Shown: one piece after another, positions 16,635 through 25,912 of the stretch | Position numbering within the stretch: the first letter of the stretch is position 1 | How the letters are laid out: each line of letters opens with the position of its first letter | Assembly: GCA_020723165.1 (NCBI GenBank) | Contig: DYJK01000017.1 | Span: 9,646-45,033 of the forward strand | DNA from: Melioribacter roseus | GTDB taxonomy: Bacteria > Bacteroidota > Ignavibacteria > Ignavibacteriales > Melioribacteraceae | DNA length: 35,388 bases | Direction: 5' to 3' | Made by a program: the position numbers and the translations under genes | Notes under the pieces: model-generated | What the model was told of the DNA's origin: nothing | What the model saw: only the letters and a program-made list of their open reading frames with translations | Databases searched by the model: none

Positions 16635-16850
16635 ATGGAAATCAAAGTAGGTGATGTTATAAAATATGTTTTCCCGGACCCGGCCAATAAAGAACAAAAA
16701 AATTTTGTCGGCATTGTTGCTGCAATAAACGATGATCATATTTTTATTATGAATGATAAAAAAGTGAGGTTGAAAGTATCTTATAAAAATTATGTTAATC
16801 TTGAAGCTATTGGAAAAGAAAATTTATCTGTAAATTTCACACAGCAATAA
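16635..16850 (+). CDS. Small hypothetical protein, 71 aa, probable beta-barrel fold
   Basis: Not recognised. A GAAAGGT site precedes the ATG. The sequence begins MEIKVGDVIKYVFPDP and continues in alternating beta-type segments (FVGIVAAINDDHIFIMN, KVRLKVSYKNYVNLEAI), reminiscent of small SH3-like or KOW-like barrels. It lies 9 bases before the lipoprotein gene, so the two are probably co-transcribed. Confidence 0.7.
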   Translation: MEIKVGDVIKYVFPDPANKEQKNFVGIVAAINDDHIFIMNDKKVRLKVSYKNYVNLEAIGKENLSVNFTQQ

Positions 16851-16859
16851 TGGGTTTAA

Positions 16860-17396
16860 ATGAATAATTATTATCCGCTGATATCAAAAGTGTTTATTCT
16901 GTTCTATACAGCATTTTCATTAGCGACATTATCAAATTGTGCAAAAGAAAACGAAGAGCATTCCGCTTTAGAACAAATCAATAATACCCGTTCAGTAAAA
17001 TTGGATGTTTTAATAGATCAATTTGATGCCGTTCAATTCAATTGTAATGAAGTAAATTCAATTCTTAATAAAAATGTTGTTTTAGATACGCTGCTTATTG
17101 GTGTCCAAAAACATAAAGATAACTATGTTCTTAAAGTAAAGGTTAATTGTGGACTGACGGAAAAGATCTTTGCCGAATTAAAATGCACAAAAGAAATTTA
17201 TCATCAGTACCAAAAGACAAAATCTAATAATCTATTGATTGCTGCGAAAATATCATCATTCATAAAAACCGATCTTATGGCTGATGTAGATACGTTAACA
17301 GATAAGTTAAAACAAGTTAATCTCGGCAGCTCTATTTTGTTGAGCGGAGAATGTCTCGCATTGTTGGAAAACGCTTATTATGACAACACAAATTGA
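16860..17396 (+). CDS. Putative lipoprotein, unknown function
   Basis: The 178-aa product has a hydrophobic N-terminal segment followed by LATLSNC at about residues 22-28, a plausible lipobox with Cys28 as the lipidated residue. The mature part is mostly helical and contains further Cys residues (in QFNCNEV, KVNCGLT, LKCTKE and GECLAL), of even spacing typical of disulphide-bearing exported proteins. Its last 17 bases overlap the thioredoxin-like gene, which suggests co-translation. An envelope thiol/disulphide role together with the thioredoxin is possible, but the thioredoxin has no signal peptide, so this is weak. No known family was recognised. Confidence 0.75.
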   Translation: MNNYYPLISKVFILFYTAFSLATLSNCAKENEEHSALEQINNTRSVKLDVLIDQFDAVQFNCNEVNSILNKNVVLDTLLIGVQKHKDNYVLKVKVNCGLTEKIFAELKCTKEIYHQYQKTKSNNLLIAAKISSFIKTDLMADVDTLTDKLKQVNLGSSILLSGECLALLENAYYDNTN

Positions 17397-17715
17397 TTTG
17401 TATTCGCACGATGAATTTAAAAATTTTATTGTCACGAATAAAGCAACAACGGTTTACTTCAGCACGCCGGACTGCAATGTTTGCAAAATACTCAAGCCAA
17501 AACTGGTAAATTTTCTCTCGGAAAATTGTCCTCATATCAAGTTCGGTTATGTTAATATTGATGAATTGAAAGAAACAGCAGCCCAGAACGGTGTATTCAC
17601 AGTCCCGACAATTATTTTTTTCATTGAGGGGAAAGAATATATACGCAAAGCTCGCTTCATAAATTTTGATGAGCTTAAAAATGAACTTGAAAGAATTTAC
17701 AGCTTATTATTTTAG
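17380..17715 (+). CDS. Thioredoxin-like protein
   Basis: Thioredoxin fold, 111 aa. The active site is Cys32-Asn-Val-Cys35 (TPDCNVCKILKPKL) in place of the common CGPC, and the cis-Pro loop is FTVPTIIFF. It lacks a signal peptide, so it should act in the cytoplasm as a disulphide reductase or thiol carrier. The CNVC dipeptide changes the expected redox potential compared with CGPC, and the glutaredoxin-like or Bacteroidota thioredoxin-like families are alternatives. The start lies inside the end of the lipoprotein gene (17-base overlap in another frame), implying translational coupling. Confidence 0.9.
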   Translation: MTTQIDLYSHDEFKNFIVTNKATTVYFSTPDCNVCKILKPKLVNFLSENCPHIKFGYVNIDELKETAAQNGVFTVPTIIFFIEGKEYIRKARFINFDELKNELERIYSLLF

Positions 17716-17731
17716 TGAGGTTTATTTCCAA

Positions 17732-18727
17732 CTAAAGTTCACTTAAAAAATCATTTATCTCTTTGTAAACTTCTTCTGGTTTGTCTTTCCATACAAAACT
17801 TGCCGAGTTCTCAACATCCACAACTTTTATTAGCGGATTTCTTTCCGAAGCATCATTCCATGTTTTAATGAATTGTGCTCTTACATAATTATTAGTTGGA
17901 TTTTGCAAAACAGTTTCATTGAACATTGCTCTAAGCACCAACACCGGGCATTTTATTTTATCAAGTTCGGCTTTTAAATCCGAAGCAATATATTCGCAGA
18001 GATAACGTACCATTACCGGTATCGGTCTTTCAGCAACCTGATCCCAAAGAGACATCCCTTTTGTGGTATCGAGAGAATAGATTTCAGGCAGATAATTTCC
18101 ATCGTTCCAAAATTCTTTTGTTACGTGTTTAAACCAAACCGGCGCAGAATATGTATCGGCTGCTTTTATAAGAGTAGTTAACGGAACATCTTTTTCTTCA
18201 CCTTTTAGGATTCCAATAAATTTTGCTACGCCGCCTAAAATTATTACACCTCCAACTTTATCCGGGTAATCAACCGCTAATCGTAAAGTTAATTGTGTAC
18301 CAAGAACAAAATGACCAACAACAATTGGTTTTTCTAATTCCTCTTTTTCGATTAGTTTGAGTACACCTTCGATTACTCCTTTATTCCAGCTTTGTTCGCC
18401 ATAACTAACAGTTGAATCGGGCATTGGCGGCGCACTTGTATTGCCGAAACCGGGAATTGTGATTGCGTACATTGTGTAATTATGTTTATTAACTTCTATA
18501 AAATCACTAAATATAGAAGTATCGAATCCCCAGCCGGGAATAAGAATTAATGTTTTTTCTCCTTCACCGGTTTTAATATATTCTGGAATTGCACCCAATT
18601 GGCTTGTCTTGTAACCCGGAATATGAACAAGATTATTTATGGTTGAATCTTGTCCCGTGTTTGTTGGCTGTGAATAAATAATTGTAGAAAATAATAAAAG
18701 AAGATACATGAGTACTGATTTATACAT
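17732..18727 (-). CDS. Secreted alpha/beta-hydrolase fold protein, apparently without catalytic Ser and His
   Basis: The 331-aa product has a signal peptide (about residues 1-20, ending STIIYSQP) and an alpha/beta-hydrolase core: LILIPGWGFDTSIF (oxyanion loop), AITIPGFGNTSAPP, and DYPDKVGGVIILGG after the nucleophile elbow. The elbow, normally GHSxGG, reads GHFVLGTQ, so the nucleophilic Ser is missing. Near the C-terminus the usual GHF of the catalytic His motif reads SASFVWKDKPEEV, so the His also appears lost. It is thus either a non-enzymatic binding protein or uses other residues. The frame is intact and shows no decay. It ends 16 bases from the convergent thioredoxin gene. It is in line with the upstream AraC-type regulator gene (125-base gap). 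Confidence 0.85.
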   Translation of the reverse strand: MYKSVLMYLLLLFSTIIYSQPTNTGQDSTINNLVHIPGYKTSQLGAIPEYIKTGEGEKTLILIPGWGFDTSIFSDFIEVNKHNYTMYAITIPGFGNTSAPPMPDSTVSYGEQSWNKGVIEGVLKLIEKEELEKPIVVGHFVLGTQLTLRLAVDYPDKVGGVIILGGVAKFIGILKGEEKDVPLTTLIKAADTYSAPVWFKHVTKEFWNDGNYLPEIYSLDTTKGMSLWDQVAERPIPVMVRYLCEYIASDLKAELDKIKCPVLVLRAMFNETVLQNPTNNYVRAQFIKTWNDASERNPLIKVVDVENSASFVWKDKPEEVYKEINDFLSEL

Positions 18728-18852
18728 TACGTTCTCTCTTTAATAAAAAATTTTTGGACAAATTTAAGGTTACTGAGTAATTAGTTCGTCTTGTTTTATA
18801 AAACCGGACGCGAATTTTCAACTGAATTGGCTGAAATAACCAAAGAAAATCA

Positions 18853-19965
18853 TTAAGAGAGAATTTTGTATTCGGATGGGGTTTTACCGGTTATTTTTTT
18901 GAAAGCCGAATTAAAAGATGATTTACTGTTGAAACCGACTTCCAATGCAATGGCATATAAAGTGTAATTTGCGCTGTGATTTTGATTTACACGACTGATA
19001 AATTCATTCACTCTGTATTCATTAATGTAATCGCTGAATGATTTCCCGAATTTTTCATTAATCAGTTTCGATAATTGGTGCTGGGGCAGATCTATTTTCT
19101 CCGCTAGTGTTTTCAGTTTAAGTTCTGGACTGGTAAAAATTTTTTGATCTTCCATTAGAAATTTTAATTTCTGTAAATATTTTCCTCCTTCCTCGCTGCC
19201 GAATTCCATATACGACCGGTACTTTTGTGCGAAACCCGGAATTATCAACTCTGGATTTAAAACCATTTTGAACGCAATAAAATAGATAATGCCGGAAGTA
19301 ATCAGTGTATAAATGTAATTTGTAACCGGGTTGTATTTTCCGACAATTAAAATGTATATGTAGAGTGTAGATATTGTCAACGCTAGTATCGAAAAACAAT
19401 ATGCCAATGTTTTTAACCAGTTAATTCGTGCAGAAACTGATGTTATATATTGTACGCTTGAGTATTCATGCCTTGCTTTTCTAGTCCAACTAAAAATTAT
19501 TATAAGATAAATCAAGAGATGCACGTTTTGTACTGCGAACAAAACCTTTACATAAGTAATGAACGGTAAATTACCGGCAAGATATTTGTTGATGAAGTTT
19601 GTCCAAATGATCCTATCATAAAAGAAGAAGGGGATATTGTACAAAAATTGTAGAAAGTACGGTACAAAGTGAAGCCAATATTTTTTCTTCCATTTAAAAT
19701 TATTATCGGTTACAGATTTTGAGTAGAAATAAAAAAGGGGACCGTAAAGAAAAATTATTCCGTATGTAACTCCCAGCATTTGAGGCACAAATTCTTTTAG
19801 GTCGGTCCGGATGACAAGGTAACCAATGTTTGCTAATATCATTAACAATATAAGAGCACTTAGCAGACGGGATGCAAGTGCGTTGCTGTTTCTCTTTATA
19901 GTAATAATTGAAATTAAAAAGAGACCCTGAACAATATTAATAATAAAGAGAGCCGACCAAATCAT
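18853..19965 (-). CDS. Membrane-anchored AraC-family regulator (7TM + HTH)
   Basis: The 370-aa product starts with about seven hydrophobic segments (residues about 3-250; for example LLSALILLMILANIGYLVI and IYTLITSGIIYFIAFKMVL), then a soluble linker and a C-terminal AraC double helix-turn-helix (about 275-370), with LKTLAEKIDLPQHQLSKLIN and GFNSKSSFNSAFKKITGKTP. The membrane part should sense an envelope or extracellular signal and the HTH part bind DNA. This type is common in Bacteroidota. The upstream VPS10-like gene and the downstream hydrolase-like gene on the same strand are plausible targets, but no operator was identified. Confidence 0.92.
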   Translation of the reverse strand: MIWSALFIINIVQGLFLISIITIKRNSNALASRLLSALILLMILANIGYLVIRTDLKEFVPQMLGVTYGIIFLYGPLFYFYSKSVTDNNFKWKKKYWLHFVPYFLQFLYNIPFFFYDRIIWTNFINKYLAGNLPFITYVKVLFAVQNVHLLIYLIIIFSWTRKARHEYSSVQYITSVSARINWLKTLAYCFSILALTISTLYIYILIVGKYNPVTNYIYTLITSGIIYFIAFKMVLNPELIIPGFAQKYRSYMEFGSEEGGKYLQKLKFLMEDQKIFTSPELKLKTLAEKIDLPQHQLSKLINEKFGKSFSDYINEYRVNEFISRVNQNHSANYTLYAIALEVGFNSKSSFNSAFKKITGKTPSEYKILS

Positions 19966-20045
19966 AATTTATTTCTAAGAAATTTATACAACGGGCTGAT
20001 CAAATTAAAAATTCAACCAGCCCCAACAATTAATTTATTTATTTG

Positions 20046-20104
20046 AAAACTTTACCGTCTTCGCAACCTCTGCGTTTTGAGATTTCACTCCTTAAACGCA
20101 AAGG
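20046..20104. repeat. Dispersed intergenic repeat (CTTCGCAACCTCTGCGTTT type)
   Basis: Contains ACTTTACCGTCTTCGCAACC, then TCTGCGTTTTGAG, then TTAAACGCAAAGG; the arms AACGCA and TGCGTTT can pair. It fills most of the 144-base gap between the VPS10-like and AraC genes. Confidence 0.5.
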
Positions 20105-20109
20105 AATAT

Positions 20110-23100
20110 TTATTCAGGAATTCTTCCCGGTGTCCATGGTGCACCAATCTTTTCAAGTTCTGCTTCAATTGATTTTAATTCAACATCGTTAATGCGTTTC
20201 AAATCATTGGCTATCGTTGGTAATTCTTCACTCAAAATTTCATAAGCAGTCTTTTGGTTCTTTGTAATATTTGATGTTGAACTGTAATGCGGAGAAATCA
20301 AATGGTTCAATCTCCAATTGAGCGGAACTTCTGCCGGCGGAATTTCTTCACTGCTTGCTTTTGCTGGCTGCCCGTAAAATTTGAAATTGATTCTGCTTAA
20401 CTCGTTTGTAATTGAAGTTACCCTTTGTAATAATTCAAACGATCCGTTTGGAGTGTTATTGATTGTCTGTTTAATGTTTTCAAAAATTTTGGTTAGCTCT
20501 TCAGTCTGTTTCCGTGCCCCCACAAATTTTTTGGCAAGCTCTAAAGATTTCCTTTGGAATGCAACGAGTTCTTCTCTATTAACTGCCGGCAATGTAGTGT
20601 TCTTTAACGGTACTACATTAAATTCTGTTGGTTCAATTAATTTTTTCTCGGCACCTCTTGCAACCAATGAGATACTCACTTTGTGTTTGCCAGGTAATGC
20701 AAGCAGACTGCTTGTGGGCTTTGCTGTCGGATCAAATTTATTATCCTTTGCTGTTATTGGATTAAAACCGTCATACTTCAAATCCCATGTTATGCGGTTA
20801 ATCCCGGAAGAAGCTGCGGTCGTAATTTTTTTCACTTCATTTCCGCTTGCATCAATAATTGAGAAAACTAAGTAGGGAGCTTTTTCATCTTCTTCTTTTT
20901 TTAATTCTTCATAACCCGGCTGCGGAATCGGTTCTCCTTTTTTGAACAGCTCTTTCTCTCTTTCTTTTCTTTCAGCTTTTAAAGTTTTAGGAACCTCTTT
21001 TAAATAATAAGTAAACTGGGCACCAAATTCCGGATTAGGCGCTTTGAAATATGATGCACCTTGTCCATACTTACCATCGGTTTTGATATATAGCAGTGCA
21101 TCTTTGATAGGGAAGAGATGAGCTTCTTTATCTAGCAATTCTTTTGATATAGTTCGTAACGGTGAATAATCGTCTATCACATAAAATCCTCTGCCGAAAG
21201 TAGCGGCTATCAAATCTTTTTCTCTTTCCTGGATTACTAAATCAGGAACTTTAATGTTTGGAATTCCTGATTTCAACTGAATCCATTCAATACCTCCGTC
21301 GATAGTGAAGAACACTCCCCACTCTGTACCAACAAACAACAAGTTTTTATTAACCGGATCTTCAACTATTGTATTCACAGCGCCATTTGCCGGAAGATTA
21401 CCGGCGATAGATTCCCACGTTTTTCCTTTGTCGTTACTTTTAATTATGTAAGGCTTAAAGTCATCACGTTTGTGATTGTTAAAAGTTGCATAAACAACAT
21501 TTTCATCAAACCGTGAAGGAAGTATATCGCTTACAAGCGTAAACTGTGGCACATCGGGAAAGTCATCTGTCTTTGTCCAGTTCTTTGCATCCTCGGTAAT
21601 TTGGATTAACCCGTCATCGGTGCCGGCAAAAATTAAATTTTCTTTAATTGGAGATTCAACTAGCGATACAATCAAACCAAACTGTGAAGTGCTTACATCT
21701 TTATCAACCGCATCGATACTCCAATATTTATCCATTACTTTAAATGAGTTTCTATCTGTTTGAGTTGTGAGATCACCACTAATAGTTTGCCAGTTTTCTC
21801 CGCGGTCGTCACTTCTGAAAACTCTTTCGGCAGCAATATAAAGCCGTGTTGGTGAATAAGGACTGATAATGAACGGTGTATCCCAATACCATTTATAAGT
21901 TTTTTCGCCTTTGCCGGGTTCCGGACGAATATCTAAAACCTCACCGCTTCGTTTATCGTAACGGATTATATTTCCGTACTGCCATTCAGAATAAACAATG
22001 TTGGGATCGGTTGGGTCGATTGCCTGGAAGAATCCATCGCCGCCGACAGTCATCATCCAATCACTGTTAACGATTCCATCTTCACTCAATGTGCGCGAGG
22101 GACCGCCCATACTTTGGTTGTCTTGTGTTCCACCGTATATGTTGTAGAATGGTAATTCATTATCAACATTCACTCTGTAAAATTGTGTTACGGGAAAGTT
22201 AGCTTTAAAATCCCAATTAGCTCCGTCATCAAATGATTCGTAAACTCCGCCATCACCGCCGATCAGCAAATGTTTTGTGTCTGTTGGATCAATCCACAAT
22301 GCATGATCATCAACATGGCGGTTTGCAATACCGAGATTCTTCCATGTTTTACCGGCATCAAGTGTAACTTTTGAAACAACATCCATCAAAAAAACTTTAT
22401 CGATATTTGTTGGATCAGCATAAATCTCGTTGAAGTATTGACCTTTAGCATAAGTATCGCTCATTTTTTCCCAGGAAGCGCCGCGGTTAGTTGAGCGGTA
22501 AAATCCTCCTTTATTTTCTGCGGCTTCAACACTCAAATAAATTACATCCGGATTAACGGGTGAAATTGCAATACCCAATCCGCCGAGATCAACCGAAGGT
22601 AATCCCTTCATAATTTTTTCCCAGGTAGCACCGGCATCTATTGATTTGTAAACCGCTGTCTCCGGTCCGCCGCCAATTTTTGTAAAGATGTGTCTTCTTC
22701 TCTGTTCTGATGTTGCATAGAGAACATCGGGATTGTGAGGATCCATAACAATATTGTTTACGCCGGTATTTTCGCTGATGCTCAAAATTTTATTCCAGGT
22801 TTTACCGCCATCTGTTGTTTTGTAAAGTCCGCGCTCGCCGCCCGGTCCCCAAACCGATCCTTCAGCAGCAACATAAACAACATTAGAAGTGCGCGGATCA
22901 ACTACTATTCCGCCAATTTGCCGGGATTCTTTCAATCTCATGTTAGCCCACGTTTGTCCGCCATCGGTTGATCTGTAAACGCCGCTGCCGTAACCAAGTG
23001 CGCGCTGATGATTATTTTCACCGGTTCCAACCCAAACAGTAAATTGATTGTTTGGATCAATAACAACACAGCCAAGCGAGTAGGGAAGTGAATCTGCTAT

Positions 23101-23376
23101 TGCATTCCATGTAACGCCGGCATTTGTAGTTTTCCATAAATGTCCGCTTGCCGATGCAACGTAGTACTCACTCATGTTATTTGGATTGACTGCAAAGTCG
23201 GCAATACGGCCGGAATTCCATGCCGGACCGATACTGCGGAATTTTAATCCGTTGAAAGTAGAACTGACTAATTTGTTTTTTTCTTTGCTATTATTTTTTT
23301 TGTCGTCATTCTTTTGTGCAAAGGATATTGCTTGTAAGCTTATAATAAATAACAGTAAAATTAATTTGAACTTCAT
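20110..23376 (-). CDS. Secreted VPS10/BNR-repeat beta-propeller protein
   Basis: A large exported protein, 1088 aa from the ATG at 23376. It has a signal peptide (ending SLQAISFAQ), then two seven- to ten-bladed sialidase/sortilin-like propellers built from repeats of the Asp-box S-x-D-x-G-x-T-W: STDGGQTWANM, TTDGGKTWNKI, SIDAGATWEKI, STNRGASWEKM, SDDRGENWQTI, SNDKGKTWESI and others, over residues about 60-700. The C-terminal third (ITWDLKYDGFNPITAKDN and after) is a beta-domain followed by a helical tail. Proteins of this kind are frequent in Bacteroidota and often annotated as glycosyl hydrolases, but Asp-boxes are structural and no catalytic residues can be assigned. Substrate or ligand unknown. 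The ATG is preferred over the GTG at 23382 because GGGGTGG lies just before it. Confidence 0.9.
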   Translation of the reverse strand: MKFKLILLLFIISLQAISFAQKNDDKKNNSKEKNKLVSSTFNGLKFRSIGPAWNSGRIADFAVNPNNMSEYYVASASGHLWKTTNAGVTWNAIADSLPYSLGCVVIDPNNQFTVWVGTGENNHQRALGYGSGVYRSTDGGQTWANMRLKESRQIGGIVVDPRTSNVVYVAAEGSVWGPGGERGLYKTTDGGKTWNKILSISENTGVNNIVMDPHNPDVLYATSEQRRRHIFTKIGGGPETAVYKSIDAGATWEKIMKGLPSVDLGGLGIAISPVNPDVIYLSVEAAENKGGFYRSTNRGASWEKMSDTYAKGQYFNEIYADPTNIDKVFLMDVVSKVTLDAGKTWKNLGIANRHVDDHALWIDPTDTKHLLIGGDGGVYESFDDGANWDFKANFPVTQFYRVNVDNELPFYNIYGGTQDNQSMGGPSRTLSEDGIVNSDWMMTVGGDGFFQAIDPTDPNIVYSEWQYGNIIRYDKRSGEVLDIRPEPGKGEKTYKWYWDTPFIISPYSPTRLYIAAERVFRSDDRGENWQTISGDLTTQTDRNSFKVMDKYWSIDAVDKDVSTSQFGLIVSLVESPIKENLIFAGTDDGLIQITEDAKNWTKTDDFPDVPQFTLVSDILPSRFDENVVYATFNNHKRDDFKPYIIKSNDKGKTWESIAGNLPANGAVNTIVEDPVNKNLLFVGTEWGVFFTIDGGIEWIQLKSGIPNIKVPDLVIQEREKDLIAATFGRGFYVIDDYSPLRTISKELLDKEAHLFPIKDALLYIKTDGKYGQGASYFKAPNPEFGAQFTYYLKEVPKTLKAERKEREKELFKKGEPIPQPGYEELKKEEDEKAPYLVFSIIDASGNEVKKITTAASSGINRITWDLKYDGFNPITAKDNKFDPTAKPTSSLLALPGKHKVSISLVARGAEKKLIEPTEFNVVPLKNTTLPAVNREELVAFQRKSLELAKKFVGARKQTEELTKIFENIKQTINNTPNGSFELLQRVTSITNELSRINFKFYGQPAKASSEEIPPAEVPLNWRLNHLISPHYSSTSNITKNQKTAYEILSEELPTIANDLKRINDVELKSIEAELEKIGAPWTPGRIPE

Positions 23377-23486
23377 AACCACCCCGATTTTATGATTAGT
23401 TAATTTGAATTGATTCCCGGAAAGTAAAAAGTTTTTGATGCGAGTTTTTAATATTTTGCTTTTGCAAATGCAGCCGTGTTTGATTG

Positions 23487-25037
23487 ATGAGCAAACCTAT
23501 AAAAAAAATAATTCTAATTCTAATATTAATTACGATTCTGCCGGTCGTTTTCTTTACTTCCTTACAAGTAACATCCTTAAATAATGATGAAAAGATTATA
23601 AGCGATATCTACAAAAACCAGCTTGAATCGATCCTTTTTTCAGTTAATCAATATTCGGAAGATTTAGTTAACTCATGGCTGAAAAATATCGAAACGGTTT
23701 TAAGCGGAAACAAAACAGAAGCGGATTTAAAAAAAGAATTTAAGATGTTCTTTAATCAAACAACCGCCGTAAAAGAAATATTTATTTCCGATAGTTCTTT
23801 TTCAGATCAGCTGACAGTAAAAAATATTAATAAAGTTCCGGAATTATATTCGCAGAACGAAGGAATGTTAAAAATTGCAAATGATAATCGTACTTTGCTA
23901 AACAGATTGTACAAGTATTACAATTCCGGTTTTCAGAAAATCGAACCGCTGCAATCATCAAACCAAAATATTCAATATTTAATGTTCATCTTCGAAGGAA
24001 AAAAATTCTGTATTGCCGGAATTGACAAAGGGATTTTTATAAGACAAAATTTGTCTTCCAAAATTCAGGGCATTGCAAAAGATCAATTCATGGCAGTTGT
24101 TTATGATTCAGTAACAAACAGCAAAATTTATGAAAACGAAACTGCCGACTTAAATAGAATACAGCAGAGAGAAAAAATCTGGCTGATACCCGGATACAAA
24201 CTTGGTATTTTGCTGAAAGGAAGAACAATAGAAGGATTGGTAAACGAGCGGTTGTACACAAATCTAATTTCAATTGTAGGGTTACTTTTGCTGATGATAG
24301 TAGTTGGCTGGTACGGTTACCGTAATATCAAAAAAGAGATTGAACTTGCACAAATCAAAAGTGATTTTGTATCGAATGTATCGCATGAATTGAGAACACC
24401 GCTCGCTTTGATCAGTATGTTTGCAGAAACACTCGAAATGAACCGGGTAAAAAGTGAAGTGAAAAAACAAGAGTATTACGGAATAATCAGTCACGAATCG
24501 AACCGGCTGAGCCGGATTGTAAACAGCATTTTGAGTTTCTCGCAAATTGAAGCCGGCAAAAAGAAATATAACTTTGCAGAAGTGAATTTGAATGATGTTG
24601 TATCAAAAATTTTTGAAACGTATAACTATCATTTAGCAAACAAAGGTTTCGCATTCCGATTTGAACCGTCAAATGATCTGCCGGAAGTTAAAGGTGATGG
24701 AGAAGCAATATCAGAAGCGGTTATCAATTTAATTGATAATGCTGTTAAGTACAGCGGCGAGAACAAACAAGTTTTTGTTAGAACAAAAAATGAAAATGGT
24801 TTTATCGTTATAGAAGTTGAGGATAGAGGCATAGGAATTTCAAAACCGGATCAGCAGAAAATATTTGATAAGTTTTACCGTGCATCAAAAGGATTGGTAC
24901 ATAATACAAAAGGAACGGGATTAGGATTGACACTGGTAAAACATATTGTTGATGCGCACAAAGGGAAAATTGAATTACAAAGTGAAACGGGAAAAGGAAG
25001 TTCATTCCGTTTGTTATTCCCAATAAAAAATTTGTAG
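23487..25037 (+). CDS. Sensor histidine kinase
   Basis: Membrane sensor of 516 aa: transmembrane segment 1 at about residues 8-27, an extracytoplasmic sensing domain at about 30-250 without recognised family, transmembrane segment 2 at about 254-276, a HisKA domain and a HATPase_c domain. The phosphorylated His300 is in VSNVSHELRTPLALIS. ATP-binding boxes are VINLIDNAVKYS (N), VEDRGIGIS (G1), IFDKFYRA (F) and GTGLGLTLVKHIVDAHKG (G2), all intact. It phosphorylates the response regulator encoded 118 bases downstream. The start could be the TTG at 23484 or the ATG at 23487; there is no good ribosome-binding site. Divergent from the VPS10-like gene. Confidence 0.95.
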   Translation: MSKPIKKIILILILITILPVVFFTSLQVTSLNNDEKIISDIYKNQLESILFSVNQYSEDLVNSWLKNIETVLSGNKTEADLKKEFKMFFNQTTAVKEIFISDSSFSDQLTVKNINKVPELYSQNEGMLKIANDNRTLLNRLYKYYNSGFQKIEPLQSSNQNIQYLMFIFEGKKFCIAGIDKGIFIRQNLSSKIQGIAKDQFMAVVYDSVTNSKIYENETADLNRIQQREKIWLIPGYKLGILLKGRTIEGLVNERLYTNLISIVGLLLLMIVVGWYGYRNIKKEIELAQIKSDFVSNVSHELRTPLALISMFAETLEMNRVKSEVKKQEYYGIISHESNRLSRIVNSILSFSQIEAGKKKYNFAEVNLNDVVSKIFETYNYHLANKGFAFRFEPSNDLPEVKGDGEAISEAVINLIDNAVKYSGENKQVFVRTKNENGFIVIEVEDRGIGISKPDQQKIFDKFYRASKGLVHNTKGTGLGLTLVKHIVDAHKGKIELQSETGKGSSFRLLFPIKNL

Positions 25038-25127
25038 GGAACGGTTTCCAACCGTTCCGAAAAAAGGAACAAGTTTATAACCGTTCCGCAAAAAAGGAAC
25101 AAGTAGGAAACGATTTATAACCGTTCC
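25038..25127 (+). repeat. Nested palindrome block between kinase and regulator genes
   Basis: GGAACGGTT-TCC-AACCGTTCC (25038-25058) is a perfect 9-bp stem starting right after the kinase stop codon. It is followed by two copies of AACCGTTCCG(C)AAAAAAGGAACAAG and a partial third (ATTTATAACCGTTCC). The arrangement allows alternative hairpins. It may tune read-through from kinase to regulator, or be a tandemly expanded repeat. Confidence 0.85.
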
Positions 25128-25155
25128 TCAATTAGTTGAATTTAGGAGAAGTAAA

Positions 25156-25836
25156 ATGAAAATATTAATCGTTGAAGATGAACCATCAATGCGGCTTGGT
25201 TTAAAAGACAATTTGGAATTCGAGGGGTACGAAGTTGAATTTGCCGAGGATGGTGAATCGGGATTAAAGAAAATTTTAGAGAACAAACATAATCTTGTTA
25301 TACTCGATGTGATGCTTCCTAAGTTATCCGGGTTTGATGTATGCAGAAAAGCGCGCGAGAATGGAATTAAAACCCCAATCATTTTATTAACCGCAAAAGG
25401 TGAAGAGATTGATAAAGTAATCGGGCTTGAACTTGGCGCCGACGATTACATAACAAAGCCGTTTAGCTTACGTGAGCTCCTTGCTCGTATAAAAGCAGTG
25501 TTAAGGAGAAGTGATAATGTTAAAACAGACGATGTCATTAAAATCGGGAAACTTGAAATTCACTTTGCAACGTACAATGCATTTGAAGAGGGTACACAAG
25601 TACAAATGTCCCACAAAGAATTTGAACTGCTCAAATATCTTTGGCAGAATAAAAATAAAAATGTAACACGCGATGATTTATTAAAAAATGTGTGGGGACA
25701 AGATGTCTTTACCACAACACGCACGATTGACAACTTTATCGTAAAACTACGCCAAAAAATAGAAGCCGATCCAAACGATCCAAAGGTAATACTAACTGTG
25801 CACGGGATAGGGTATAAGATGATTAGCTTTGTTTAG
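25156..25836 (+). CDS. OmpR-family response regulator
   Basis: Two-domain transcription factor of 226 aa. The receiver domain has phospho-acceptor Asp51 (LVILDVMLPKLSG), the acidic pair in VEDEPS, the switch Thr in ILLTAKG and the Lys in DDYITKPF. The C-terminal winged helix (about residues 130-226) includes LSHKEFELLKYL-like MSHKEFELLKYLWQN and RTIDNFIVKLRQKIE. The partner is the histidine kinase upstream, on the same strand. A TTTAGGAGAAG site precedes the ATG. Targets are unknown. Confidence 0.96.
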   Translation: MKILIVEDEPSMRLGLKDNLEFEGYEVEFAEDGESGLKKILENKHNLVILDVMLPKLSGFDVCRKARENGIKTPIILLTAKGEEIDKVIGLELGADDYITKPFSLRELLARIKAVLRRSDNVKTDDVIKIGKLEIHFATYNAFEEGTQVQMSHKEFELLKYLWQNKNKNVTRDDLLKNVWGQDVFTTTRTIDNFIVKLRQKIEADPNDPKVILTVHGIGYKMISFV

Positions 25837-25912
25837 ATCAATTTGCTGTGGTTGATGAAGGAGCATTATCTGAGCAGTCAACAATCCTCTGCTAATTTTA
25901 AAACACTGAAGT

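Noticed and set aside
17732-18727. Frameshift or sequencing error as the reason for the missing Ser in the hydrolase
   Set aside because: The frame is continuous with matching core motifs on both sides, and the His motif is altered independently.
20381-20875. Plus-strand 164-codon frame opposite the VPS10-like gene
   Set aside because: It is antisense to a well-supported coding sequence, with no start signal or recognisable protein features.
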